Assembly: GCF_000716715.1 (NCBI RefSeq)
Contig: NZ_JNYJ01000022.1
Location: 62,001 to 126,000, forward strand
Reading direction: 5' to 3'
Length of the DNA: 64,000 bases
DNA from: Dactylosporangium aurantiacum
GTDB taxonomy: Bacteria; Actinomycetota; Actinomycetes; Mycobacteriales; Micromonosporaceae
The position numbers were made by a program, and so were the translations under genes. The first letter of the stretch is position 1, and every line of letters starts with the position of its first letter. Below, in pieces: positions 9,144 through 17,115 of this stretch. The notes below the pieces were generated by a model, which was not told where the DNA came from, did not search any database, and saw nothing but the letters and a program-made list of their open reading frames with translations.

Positions 9144-9966
9144 ATGTTCGACTGGAGCTGGTGGTGCCCGCCGCGGCGGCGACCGGCCGCGACCGGCGGC
9201 GGCGCGCCCGCCGGCAGGACCCTGGCGGCGGCGGTGGTGACGGCGGTGGCGCTGACGTCGGCGGTGGCCGTCCCGCCGGCACCCGCGCACGCGTGGGCGA
9301 CCGACTTCGCGGTGCCGAGCGGCTCGTCGCAGCCGGCCGCCGCCGCGAACGCGGTGGCCGCCACGATCGTGTCCGTCGCGCGCCGTCCGGACACCCTGGA
9401 CGTCTTCTGGATCCGCCTCGACGGTGCGGTCATGACCGCGACGTGGAGCGACGCCCGCCCGGTGTGGGAGTGGTGGCAGGTGGCCCCGCCGGGCTCGGCG
9501 ATCGGCACCTGTTCTGGGTGCGCCCGGACGGCGGCGTCTCGACGACCTGGTGGAACCCGGCCGCCAACTGGCCGTCACGCTCGATCGCCCCGGCGGGACA
9601 CGCGATCGCCCCCGACGGCACGTCCGGCAACGCTCGTTCGACGAGCGGCTCGTCGGCTGGGGCGGCCCGGCGTTGGCCGGCCCGGGAGCCGCCCTGCCCG
9701 GAGCGGTCGGCATCGTCGCGCGCGGCACCGCCAACCACCCCGCCGGCCGGCCCGGCCTGGTCATAAAGTACCGGTCCGGGAAGTGGACGATGGCCCACGA
9801 GATCGGCCACGTCCTCGGGCTCACGCACCCCGTGTGCGGCGGCCCCTCGTACCAGCCCTGGCTGAACAGCCTGATGTGGGAGTTCGACCGCAACGTCGAG
9901 CTGCCCGAGATCTTCCAGGACCAGAAGACCATCATGTACGCCTGCCCGTACACCGTCTTCATGTAG
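9144..9966 (+). pseudogene. Frameshifted secreted zinc metalloprotease with lectin-like repeats
   Basis: A signal-peptide-like N-terminus (TLAAAVVTAVALTSAVAV, start ATG 9144 with AGGGAG 7 bp upstream) leads in frame 3 into a lectin-like repeat (PDTLDVFWIRLDGAVMTATW). A second repeat (HLFWVRPDGGVSTTWW) continues in frame 2 from about 9500. The catalytic part lies in frame 1 from about 9640: HEIGHVLGLTHP is the metzincin HExxHxxGxxH zinc motif, and the protein ends with MYACPYTVFM. The three pieces are colinear, so the gene has at least two frameshifts. Too little spacer lies between the two repeats, which suggests a real deletion near 9500. The repeats resemble PLL/tectonin-type propeller blades. 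It overlaps the end of the convergent LysR gene by 8 bp. Confidence 0.72.
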
Positions 9967-10936
9967 CGCACGGGTCGGTGGTGTTCGCCCGGTCGAACAC
10001 CACCGACCACGGTCCCGGCGAGCCGAGGATGCGACCCGGGCCGTCCGTGCGCGGCTGAAGCACCGCGCCGGCCAGGGCGCCGAAGCGGGCGGCCGCCGGG
10101 TGCGGGGCGCGCCGCGGCCACACCGCCGACGTCTCCTGCCACAGCGGGTCGCCGGCGAGAGGGCGCCAGGTGACGCGGGGCTCGCCGCGCACGGCGTCCT
10201 CGCGGTCCAGGCCCACCCCGAGGCCGGCGAGGACGAGCCCGCACAGGAACCGCGGGTTGCGGGCGTGCCGCACCCGCGCCGGCACGAAACCGAGGTCCCG
10301 GCAGCCGCCGAGGAGGGTGTCGTACCAGCCGGGCGCCGTCACCCGGGGAAACACGACGAGCCCCTGGCCGGCCAGCTGGTCGGCGGTGAGCTCGGCGAGC
10401 CGCGCCAGCGGCGACACGCGCGGCAGCACGACGCCGAGCCGGACCCGGGTGACCGGGCCGCGGCGCAGGTCGGCGGCGTCGACCGGGTGGTGGACGAGAC
10501 CGACGTCGAGCCGGGCCGCGGCCAGCAGGTCGAGCTGCTCCGCGGTGGTCAGCTCCTGCAGGTCGACGTCGACGCCGGGCGCCTGCTCGCCGAGGCGGCG
10601 CAGCAGCTCGCCGAGCGCGGCCGGCGGCGTCTCCGGGGGCACACCGGCCCGCAGCGTGCCGAGGTCGCCGTCGCGGATGCTGTGCATGAGCGCCCGCAGC
10701 CGCCGCTCGGCCGCCAGGAACTGGGCCGCCTCGTCGCGCAGTGCCCGGCCGGCCGCGGTCAGCTCGGTCCCGCGCGGCAGCCGGTCGAAGAGCGTGACCC
10801 CCAGCTCGCGCTCCAGCCGGCGCATCGCCTGGCTCAGCGGCGGCTGGGCGATGCCGAGCACCTCCGCGGCCCGGCTGAAGTGCAGCTCCTCGGCGACGAC
10901 GAGGAAGTACCGCAGATGCCTGGACAGGTCGACCAT
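9959..10936 (-). CDS. LysR-family transcriptional regulator
   Basis: 325 residues. The N-terminal winged HTH is canonical (LRYFLVVAEELHFSRAAEVL, PPLSQAMRRLERELGVTLFDR). The C-terminal periplasmic-binding-like effector domain spans about 90-300. It is divergent from a class A beta-lactamase-like gene with only 11 bp between the two start codons, the arrangement of ampR-type regulators and their beta-lactamase targets, so control of that gene is the obvious inference. The start fits the family N-terminus (MVDLSRHLRYF) exactly. Its stop overlaps the broken metalloprotease. Confidence 0.92.
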   Translation of the reverse strand: MVDLSRHLRYFLVVAEELHFSRAAEVLGIAQPPLSQAMRRLERELGVTLFDRLPRGTELTAAGRALRDEAAQFLAAERRLRALMHSIRDGDLGTLRAGVPPETPPAALGELLRRLGEQAPGVDVDLQELTTAEQLDLLAAARLDVGLVHHPVDAADLRRGPVTRVRLGVVLPRVSPLARLAELTADQLAGQGLVVFPRVTAPGWYDTLLGGCRDLGFVPARVRHARNPRFLCGLVLAGLGVGLDREDAVRGEPRVTWRPLAGDPLWQETSAVWPRRAPHPAAARFGALAGAVLQPRTDGPGRILGSPGPWSVVFDRANTTDPCAT

Positions 10937-10947
10937 ACAGTGACCAT
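10937..10947. promoter_or_regulatory. 11-bp divergent start-to-start interval
   Basis: Only ACAGTGACCAT separates the complement of the LysR ATG from the beta-lactamase ATG. Each gene must either be leaderless or have its promoter inside the other's coding sequence. The two start codons themselves give a T-N11-A spacing typical of LysR boxes, which may be coincidence. Confidence 0.4.
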
Positions 10948-11817
10948 ATGTTGATCGAGGAGACGTTCGCCGCCGCCGGGGTCCGCGGGCGGCTGCACGC
11001 CCGCGACATCGATTCGGGGCGCTCGATCGGGGTCGGCGCCGATGAGCAGGTCGTGCTGTCGTCGATCGTCAAGGTGCTGCTGGTGCTCGAGTTCGCCCGG
11101 CAGGTCGCGGTGGGCGCGCTCGACCCGGCCGAACGCGTCGTCGTCGGCGCCGGTGACCGGTTCGGCGGCTGGGGCACCGCCGGCTGCGCCGACGACGTCG
11201 AGCTGTCGCTGCGGGACCTCGCGTACTTCGCCATGTCCATCAGCGACAACACCGCCGCCGACGTGCTGCTGCACCGCATCGGCGGCCCCGACCTGCTGGC
11301 GCTGCTCGCCGCGGAGCTCGGCCTGACCCGCACCCGGGTGGTCGGCGGTCCACGGCAGATGCTGGAGTCGATGTTCGCCGACATCGGCGCCCGCGACGAC
11401 GCGGAGTTCGCGCGGCTGTTCCCGACGCTGCCGCCGCAGCGGGTCGCGGCGCTGCGCGTGTTCGACCCGCGGCGCACGACGTCGAGCACGCCGGAGGAGC
11501 TGACCCGGCTGCTCGGCATGCTGTGGCGGGACGAGGCCGGTCCCCCCGCGGCGTGCGCGGCGGTCCGCGGGCTGATGGCCCGCCAGCTGTTCTGGACCAG
11601 GCTCCGGTCGGGGTTCCCGGCCGAGGTGCGGGTGGCCGGCAAGACCGGCACCCTGCCGGGGCTCGCGATGGAGATCGGCGTCGTGGAGTACCCGGACGGC
11701 GGCCGCTACGCGGTGGCCGTCTTCGTCGACGGCGGCCGCACCCCCCGCATCGAGGTCGACACGGCCCTCGGCCGGGCCGCGGCGGCGGCCGTCGGCATGC
11801 TGCGTGACCAGCGCTGA
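10948..11817 (+). CDS. Class A beta-lactamase-like serine hydrolase, no signal peptide
   Basis: 289 residues. Active-site motifs of the penicillin-recognising fold are present: SxxK at Ser39-Lys42 (SIVK), SDN at 99-101 (ISDNTAAD) and KTG (AGKTGTL) in the last third. I do not see an omega-loop ExxLN motif carrying the general-base glutamate of true class A enzymes, and there is no export signal, so a cytoplasmic esterase or peptidase-like role is as likely as antibiotic resistance. Probably controlled by the divergent LysR gene. No Shine-Dalgarno is possible in the 11-bp gap except within the neighbouring gene. Confidence 0.85.
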   Translation: MLIEETFAAAGVRGRLHARDIDSGRSIGVGADEQVVLSSIVKVLLVLEFARQVAVGALDPAERVVVGAGDRFGGWGTAGCADDVELSLRDLAYFAMSISDNTAADVLLHRIGGPDLLALLAAELGLTRTRVVGGPRQMLESMFADIGARDDAEFARLFPTLPPQRVAALRVFDPRRTTSSTPEELTRLLGMLWRDEAGPPAACAAVRGLMARQLFWTRLRSGFPAEVRVAGKTGTLPGLAMEIGVVEYPDGGRYAVAVFVDGGRTPRIEVDTALGRAAAAAVGMLRDQR

Positions 11818-11891
11818 TATCCGAAGCGATATGAGTGGTGCGGGGCCGCGGTCTTGGACAGCCCGGCCGCGGCGGTGTTTGGGTGGTCGCC

Positions 11892-12866
11892 ATGTCCGAA
11901 CCTCGTGACCTGAACCGACGTGTCCTCATCCGCTCCGCCGTCGCCGGCACCGCCGCCGTCACCGGCCTGACCGCCGCCGGTCTCGCCGCCACCGGGGGTC
12001 CCGCCACGGCCGCGCCGGCGGCGGCCCGGTCCCGCACCGCGACGCTGCGGTGGTTCGGCACGTCCGGCTGGCGCATCGACGTCAACGGCCGCACGGTCCT
12101 CGTCGACCCGTACCTCACCCGCTTCCCCACCGGCCTGTTCACCGGCGCGTTCGACCCGGCGACGCCGCTGCGGGTCGACGCCGACGCGATCGGCGCGCGG
12201 GTCGGCGGGGCCGAGACGGTGCTCGTCACCCACACGCACTGGGACCACTTCAACGACGTGCCGCACATCGCGAAGACCGTGCCGGGGGTCCGGGTCCTCG
12301 GCACCCTCACCGCCTACCACCTGGCGCTCGCGTCGGGCGTGCCGGGCGGCCAGGCCGTCCCGGTGAAGGGCGGCGAAAACCTCGACTTCGGCGACTACAC
12401 CGTCGAGGTGGTCGCGTCGCTGCACAGCCGCAACGCCGCCTACTCCCTCGCGTTCCCCGGCGTGCGGCTCACCCCGCCGCCGCCACCGCAGACCATCGGC
12501 GACCTGCCGGAGGGCGACACCCTCGCCTACCAGGTGGCCGTCGCCGGCGGGCCGAAGCTGTTCTTCATGGGCGGCAGCGACTTCGTCGAGCGCAACCTCA
12601 CCGGCCTGGCGCCCGACGTGGCGATGGTCGCGCTGCCGTCGGCGGGTGTCGTGCACGACTACACCCGCCGGCTGCTGACCGCGCTGGACCACCCCCGGGT
12701 CGTCGTCCCGGTGCACTGGGACAACTTCGAGACGCCGCTGCGCAACCCGCCGCCGGTCGCCGCCGGTGACGCGGCGAAGCTCGACGCGTTCGTCGCCGCG
12801 ATCCGCGAGGCGTCGCCCCGGTCCCGGGTGCTGGTGCCGGCGTACGACACCCCGTACACCTTCTGA
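11892..12866 (+). CDS. Tat-exported MBL-fold metallo-hydrolase
   Basis: 324 residues. The N-terminus has a twin-arginine signal (LNRRVLIRSAVAGT) and an alanine-rich cleavage region near residue 43. The mature protein is a UlaG-like MBL enzyme with THTHWDHFND (His114, His116, Asp118, His119), a nearby LHSRNAAY and a late GGSDFVE. Substrate unknown; the presence of Tat export suggests folding with metal in the cytoplasm. The start ATG at 11892 is chosen over an upstream GTG because the signal peptide begins there. An RraA-like gene follows after 18 bp. Confidence 0.87.
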   Translation: MSEPRDLNRRVLIRSAVAGTAAVTGLTAAGLAATGGPATAAPAAARSRTATLRWFGTSGWRIDVNGRTVLVDPYLTRFPTGLFTGAFDPATPLRVDADAIGARVGGAETVLVTHTHWDHFNDVPHIAKTVPGVRVLGTLTAYHLALASGVPGGQAVPVKGGENLDFGDYTVEVVASLHSRNAAYSLAFPGVRLTPPPPPQTIGDLPEGDTLAYQVAVAGGPKLFFMGGSDFVERNLTGLAPDVAMVALPSAGVVHDYTRRLLTALDHPRVVVPVHWDNFETPLRNPPPVAAGDAAKLDAFVAAIREASPRSRVLVPAYDTPYTF

Positions 12867-12884
12867 GCGCGGTACCGTCGCCGC

Positions 12885-13541
12885 ATGATCGATGAGATCC
12901 GCCGGCTCGCCGCCGGGGTCGACACCACCGCGCTGTGCGACGTCGCCGAGGACGTCCGGGTCATGTCGCCGGCGCTGCGGTGCCGCTCGGCGAACCCGGT
13001 GCTGTGCGGCCCGGCCGTCACGGTCCGGTGCCGCGACGACTTCTTCGGCGTGATCCGGGCGATCGAGGTCGCGCAGGCCGGTGACGTGCTGGTGGTCGAC
13101 GGCGGCGGGCGGGAGACGGCCCTCGCGGGTGAGCTGTTCGCCCGGGTCGCGCTGGGCAAGGGCCTGGCCGGGATCGTCGTCGACGGCGGCTACCGGGACC
13201 TGCGGTTCGTGGCCGGCTGCCCACTGCCGGTGTACAGCCGGCACGTCACGCCGAGGGCCGGCACCACCGTCAAACTCGGCGTCCTGGGCGGCACGGTCAG
13301 CTGCGGCGGCGTGCCGGTCACCGAGGGTGACATCGTCATCGCCGACCACGACGGCCTCGTGGTGCTCGACCCGGCCGTCGCCGTCGCCCGCCTCACCGCC
13401 GCCGCGCAGGTCATGGCGACCGAGGCGGCCGTCGCGGAGCGGCTCGCCGCCGGCGCCACCCTCGCCGACGTGCTCGACACCGCGGAGCACGCGGACCGGC
13501 TGACCCGCGGCGAGCCGTCCCGGCTGCGCTTCACGCTCTGA
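12885..13541 (+). CDS. RraA-like / 4-hydroxy-4-methyl-2-oxoglutarate aldolase-family protein
   Basis: 218 residues with the family core: the GDVLVVDGGGRETALAGEL loop and GIVVDGGYRD, whose Arg-Asp pair binds metal and substrate in the aldolases. Members act either as class II oxaloacid aldolases/decarboxylases or as RNase E inhibitors; the sequence alone does not decide, but actinomycetes generally encode aldolase-like forms. Follows the Tat-exported MBL gene by 18 bp and precedes the sigma gene by 34 bp, so a loose cluster is likely. Confidence 0.85.
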   Translation: MIDEIRRLAAGVDTTALCDVAEDVRVMSPALRCRSANPVLCGPAVTVRCRDDFFGVIRAIEVAQAGDVLVVDGGGRETALAGELFARVALGKGLAGIVVDGGYRDLRFVAGCPLPVYSRHVTPRAGTTVKLGVLGGTVSCGGVPVTEGDIVIADHDGLVVLDPAVAVARLTAAAQVMATEAAVAERLAAGATLADVLDTAEHADRLTRGEPSRLRFTL

Positions 13542-13575
13542 CGGAGCACATCGGGTGGAACCGGGCCGGTAGCTC

Positions 13576-14088
13576 GTGCGCCTGCACGACGTGACCGTGG
13601 TGACTGACGACCCCGCCCCGGAGGGCCTCGACCGGGAGGCCTTCCGGGAGGTGTACGCCGCGCACTACCCCGCGCTCGTCCGGCTGGCGTACCTGACGAC
13701 GGGCAGCCTCGCCGCCGCCGAGGACGTCGCGCAGGAGGCGTTCATCGAATGGTTCCGCCGCGGCGACCAGGTCCGCGAGCCGCTGCCGTTCCTGCGCCGG
13801 GCGGTGGTGTCGCGGTGCACGTCGTGGGTGCGTCGCCGGCGGCTGGAGCGCCGGCACGCGACCGCGCTGCCCGAGCCGGTGCAGCGGCACCCGGACGGCG
13901 ACACCGAGGTCGTGCGGGCCGCGCTGCAGAAGCTGAAGCCGCGGCAGCGGGCGGCCGTCTTCATGCGGTTCTACCTGGACCTGCCGGAGGCGCAGATCGC
14001 CGCCGCGCTCGGCTGCCGCCCCGGCACGGTCAAGTCGCTGCTGCACCGGGCGCTGACCGCGATCAAGGAGGACCTGGATGTCGACTGA
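13576..14088 (+). CDS. ECF-type RNA polymerase sigma factor (SigE-like)
   Basis: 170 residues from a GTG. Region 2 is recognisable (FREVYAAHYPALVRLAYL, EDVAQEAFIEWFRR) and region 4 is a canonical HTH (KPRQRAAVFMRFYLDLPEAQIAAALGC in short pieces, then GTVKSLLHRAL). The stop lies 11 bp inside the next gene, which encodes a protein with a cytoplasmic N-terminus, a membrane segment and a propeller. That makes the downstream product a likely membrane-bound regulator of this sigma factor. No ECF-type autoregulated promoter is visible in the short upstream gap. Confidence 0.9.
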   Translation: MRLHDVTVVTDDPAPEGLDREAFREVYAAHYPALVRLAYLTTGSLAAAEDVAQEAFIEWFRRGDQVREPLPFLRRAVVSRCTSWVRRRRLERRHATALPEPVQRHPDGDTEVVRAALQKLKPRQRAAVFMRFYLDLPEAQIAAALGCRPGTVKSLLHRALTAIKEDLDVD

Positions 14089-15370
14089 CCCGCAGGCCCG
14101 TATCGGCGCCGCCGTCCGGTCCATCGCCGACGCCGTCCACGTCGACCCGCCGGACCCCGCGGTGCTCATGGCGCGGGCGTCGACCCGGGCCGGCCGGTGG
14201 CGCCCGCTGCTCAGCGCCGCCGGGGTGCTGGGCGTCCTGGCCGCCGCCGCGCTCGGTCCGGGACTGCTGGCGCAGCCGGCCGCACCCACCGGCGGCACGG
14301 TCCTGCCGGCCCGCCTCGCGGGGCTGTCGCTGCTGACCGCCCCGGTGTCCGAGGCCCCGGCCGGTCCCGCCCTCCTCGCGTACGTGCAGGGCAGCAACGG
14401 CCCGCGGTGGCTGCACACCCTGCAGACGGTGGTGCTGAGCGTCGACGGGCACACGTACCGCCGCCTCGACGAGGCCGAGCGCCGTGGCGGCCCCGCCGAA
14501 CTCGGCACGTGGCAGGACGCCCCGGTGCTGCTCGCCCCGGACGGCGCGCGGGTCGCGGTCGGCAGCGTCGGGCCGGCCACCGACGTCGCCGTCGTCGACC
14601 TGCGCACCGGCCGGACCACCACGCACCGCGGCCGGGGCGCCGGGGTGATCCGCCCCCTTGCCTGGTCGCCCGACGGGACCCGCCTCGCGTACACCGTGGG
14701 CGACACCGGCTCGGCGGTCCTGGACCTCACGACCGGGGCGTCGATCCCCCTGCCGGCGCCCGCCACCGCCGCCGCGTTCTCCCCCGACGGCCGGCGGCTC
14801 GCCGTGCAGGGCGCCCCCGACACCGAGGTCGAGCCGCGGCGGGCGATCCGGATCCTCGACGCCGCCGGCGGCACCGGCGCCACCGAGCTGGCCGCCGCCG
14901 GGTTCGGGGTGCTCATCGCCGGGCAGGCGGCGTGGTCGCCGGACGGCCGGTGGCTCGCCGTCGCCGACAACGCCGGCGCCGGCAAGCTCGACTGCTCGAT
15001 CAGCTTCCTGCCGGCCGACCCCGCCGACCGCACGCCGCCGCCCGCCCCGATCGTCACCCAGGACCAGATCGCACTGGTCGGCTGGGCGGCGCCGGACCGG
15101 CCGCTGGTCACCCAGGGCAGCGCCACCGGCCACCGCACCGTCAGCGGCCCGGACCTGCGCCCGCTGACCACCACCGGCGACACCACCACCTACGACCTGC
15201 AGGCGGCCACCGCCCTGCTGCCGGCGGCGCGGGTCGCCCCGGCCGGCGACCCCGACCGCGGCCCGTGGCCGGCCTGGCTACGGCTCGCGGGCGCCGCCGC
15301 CGTCCTCGCCGGCGCGGGCCTCGCCTGGTGGCTGTGGTCCCGGCGAGGTCCCCGCGGGCGCCGGGCGTGA
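14078..15370 (+). CDS. Membrane-anchored beta-propeller protein, putative sigma regulator
   Basis: 430 residues. A ~40-residue cytoplasmic N-terminus (QARIGAAVRSIADAVHVDPPD) resembles the short cytoplasmic tails of SigE-group partner proteins. It is followed by a membrane helix (about 42-64), a large extracellular region with PD40/TolB-like repeats (LAWSPDGTRLAY, AAFSPDGRRLAV, AAWSPDGRWLAV) and a second membrane helix (about 402-420) ending in a basic tail. The gene overlaps the sigma gene by 11 bp. Inference: an anti-sigma-like protein whose propeller senses an extracellular state. No HxxxCxxC zinc anti-sigma motif is present. Confidence 0.75.
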   Translation: MSTDPQARIGAAVRSIADAVHVDPPDPAVLMARASTRAGRWRPLLSAAGVLGVLAAAALGPGLLAQPAAPTGGTVLPARLAGLSLLTAPVSEAPAGPALLAYVQGSNGPRWLHTLQTVVLSVDGHTYRRLDEAERRGGPAELGTWQDAPVLLAPDGARVAVGSVGPATDVAVVDLRTGRTTTHRGRGAGVIRPLAWSPDGTRLAYTVGDTGSAVLDLTTGASIPLPAPATAAAFSPDGRRLAVQGAPDTEVEPRRAIRILDAAGGTGATELAAAGFGVLIAGQAAWSPDGRWLAVADNAGAGKLDCSISFLPADPADRTPPPAPIVTQDQIALVGWAAPDRPLVTQGSATGHRTVSGPDLRPLTTTGDTTTYDLQAATALLPAARVAPAGDPDRGPWPAWLRLAGAAAVLAGAGLAWWLWSRRGPRGRRA

Positions 15371-15392
15371 GCCGTTGGGGCGGCTGGCGTGA

Positions 15393-15433
15393 CGGGGCGG
15401 CGGCGCGGGTGCTCAGGCCGCGCCGCCGCCCCG
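15393..15433. terminator. Bidirectional terminator between convergent genes
   Basis: A perfect 15-bp inverted repeat (CGGGGCGGCGGCGCG at 15393-15407; complement at 15419-15433) with an 11-base loop lies between the convergent ends of the propeller gene and the glycosidase gene. It is the strongest hairpin I noticed in the window and should stop transcription from both sides. Confidence 0.8.
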
Positions 15434-15464
15434 GGATCCCGGCCGCCACCGGGGAGCTGGACGG

Positions 15465-17093
15465 TCAGGTCAGGTACTTCGCCGCGTACTCCCGGGCATC
15501 CTGGACGACCAGGGCCACCCGCTCGGCGGCCGCGTCGAGGGTGCCGTCGACGACGGTCAGCGTCGGCAGGACCCCCTCGCGGACCGGCAGCCGCCAGTGC
15601 GGGTTGTAGCCGGCCTCGTGCACGCCGGTCGAGCCGTGCGCCGGGTCGCCGAGGCAGACGTGCCCGAAGGACCGGTTGGTGCCGGTGAACAGCGCCGGGT
15701 CCGGCTGGTCGTGCAGTGTCGGCACGGTGTCGCGGTGCCCGGCCTGCACCAGCGGGATGATGCCGCCGAGCGCGTCGAACCAGGCCTCACCGGCGATCAG
15801 CAGGTCCGGGCAGTCGGCCCGGATCAGCTCGACCAGCGCCCGCAGGCCATCGGTGGTGCTGCCGCGCGGGTCGTTGTTGTACATGGCGGAGATGTCCAGG
15901 AACGCCCCGTCGAAGCCGTACCGCCGGTACAGCCGGACGATCTGCTGCGCCAGGTGCCGCCGCCACGGCTCGTACGACGGGTTGATCAGCGCGCCCCAGC
16001 TGTGGTCGAAGTGCCGGGACGCGTCCCAGTCCACCGACCCGATCGGCATGTGCCCGCTCGGGTTGAGCAGCTGCCCGGGCGCCGCCCACGTCTCGAAGCC
16101 GGGCAGGTCCCGGGCGGCGACGTTGGCCCCGAACATGGGCATGACCCGGGCGCCCAGCTCGTGCGCGCCGTCGACGAGCCGCCGGAAGCCGGCCTCGCCG
16201 CCGAGCCGCTCGTCGACGTCGAACCGGCCGTACCAGCGGTAGTAGCGGCCCTCCCAGCCCGGCAGGTACGCGAGGATCCGCTCCGGCTCGATCTGTTCCG
16301 ACAGCCGGCGCAGCGTGTCGAGCATGCCGCCGTAGTCGAGGAAGACGCGGCCGGTGAAGTGCATGCCGTTGAGCGACACGACCAGCGCGGTGCGCCGCAG
16401 CCACGCCGGCACGTCGGTGCGCGTCTCCCAGGACGGCAGCGCGTACGCCTCCCGCACGTGCGCGGTGTGCTCGGCGAGCACCGGCCCGAGGTCACCGGTG
16501 CGCGTCAGGTGCCACGGCGCGACGTCGAGCTCGGCCGCCGGCTGGGTCGCGTCGGCGTCGGCGATGAGCTCGAAGTCGCACGTCGACGGATCGGCGAAGT
16601 GCGGCACGACCGCGAAGCGCTTGCCGCGCACCTGCCGGTCGAGGCTGCGCGCGACGGTGACCGTGCCGTCCGGGCGGCACAGCCCGAGCAGCGGCGTGGC
16701 CAGGTCGAACCAGCCGTTGGGGTAGGTGACGACCCGCCCGGTGACCGGCACCGGCAGGTCGCCCTCGCGCAGCGCGGTCACGTCGCCGGTCGGCTGGTCG
16801 TGCAGGACCACGGCGACGCAGCGCACCCCGTCGAGGTGCTCGGCGCGCACCTCCACCCGGACGCCGTCGCCGGTCTCCACGATGCGGACCACGGCCCGGC
16901 CGGGCGCGGTCTGCTGGCCGCCGGCCCAGGTGAGGCCGTCGGCGACGATCGTCGTGGTGGTCCCGTCCCGCTCGGTTGAGACCCGGTCGGGGTCGAGCCC
17001 GTACACGTTCTCGCCGGTGTGGACACGGATGCTGACCGGGCCGAGCGGGGTGGCGAACCGCGGGTGCGGCCACCGGAAGCTCAGGTCGTGCAT
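15465..17093 (-). CDS. Putative glycoside hydrolase, TIM-barrel type (GH-D-like)
   Basis: 542 residues, no signal peptide, so it should act on imported sugar. The N-terminal half is a beta-sandwich; from about 230 a TIM-barrel-like catalytic region has motifs of the alpha-galactosidase superfamily: ILAYLPGWEGRYYRWYG, RVMPMFGAN, FDGAFLDIS (candidate nucleophile Asp) and LLIAGEAWFD (candidate acid). Family membership is by motif pattern only. It is the last gene of the ABC sugar-import operon, 22 bp after the binding protein gene, consistent with hydrolysis of the imported oligosaccharide. Confidence 0.7.
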   Translation of the reverse strand: MHDLSFRWPHPRFATPLGPVSIRVHTGENVYGLDPDRVSTERDGTTTTIVADGLTWAGGQQTAPGRAVVRIVETGDGVRVEVRAEHLDGVRCVAVVLHDQPTGDVTALREGDLPVPVTGRVVTYPNGWFDLATPLLGLCRPDGTVTVARSLDRQVRGKRFAVVPHFADPSTCDFELIADADATQPAAELDVAPWHLTRTGDLGPVLAEHTAHVREAYALPSWETRTDVPAWLRRTALVVSLNGMHFTGRVFLDYGGMLDTLRRLSEQIEPERILAYLPGWEGRYYRWYGRFDVDERLGGEAGFRRLVDGAHELGARVMPMFGANVAARDLPGFETWAAPGQLLNPSGHMPIGSVDWDASRHFDHSWGALINPSYEPWRRHLAQQIVRLYRRYGFDGAFLDISAMYNNDPRGSTTDGLRALVELIRADCPDLLIAGEAWFDALGGIIPLVQAGHRDTVPTLHDQPDPALFTGTNRSFGHVCLGDPAHGSTGVHEAGYNPHWRLPVREGVLPTLTVVDGTLDAAAERVALVVQDAREYAAKYLT

Positions 17094-17115
17094 GGTTCTG
17101 CTCTCCTCGGGGGTT

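Noticed and set aside
8799..11651. 950-codon minus-strand open frame
   Set aside because: It runs antisense through the metalloprotease remnant and out of frame through LysR, and its residues are Arg/Pro/Ala-rich shadow sequence with no domain.
11817..11832. ATATC-CGAAGC-GATAT inverted repeat after the beta-lactamase-like gene
   Set aside because: Arms of only 5 bp; too weak to call as terminator or operator.
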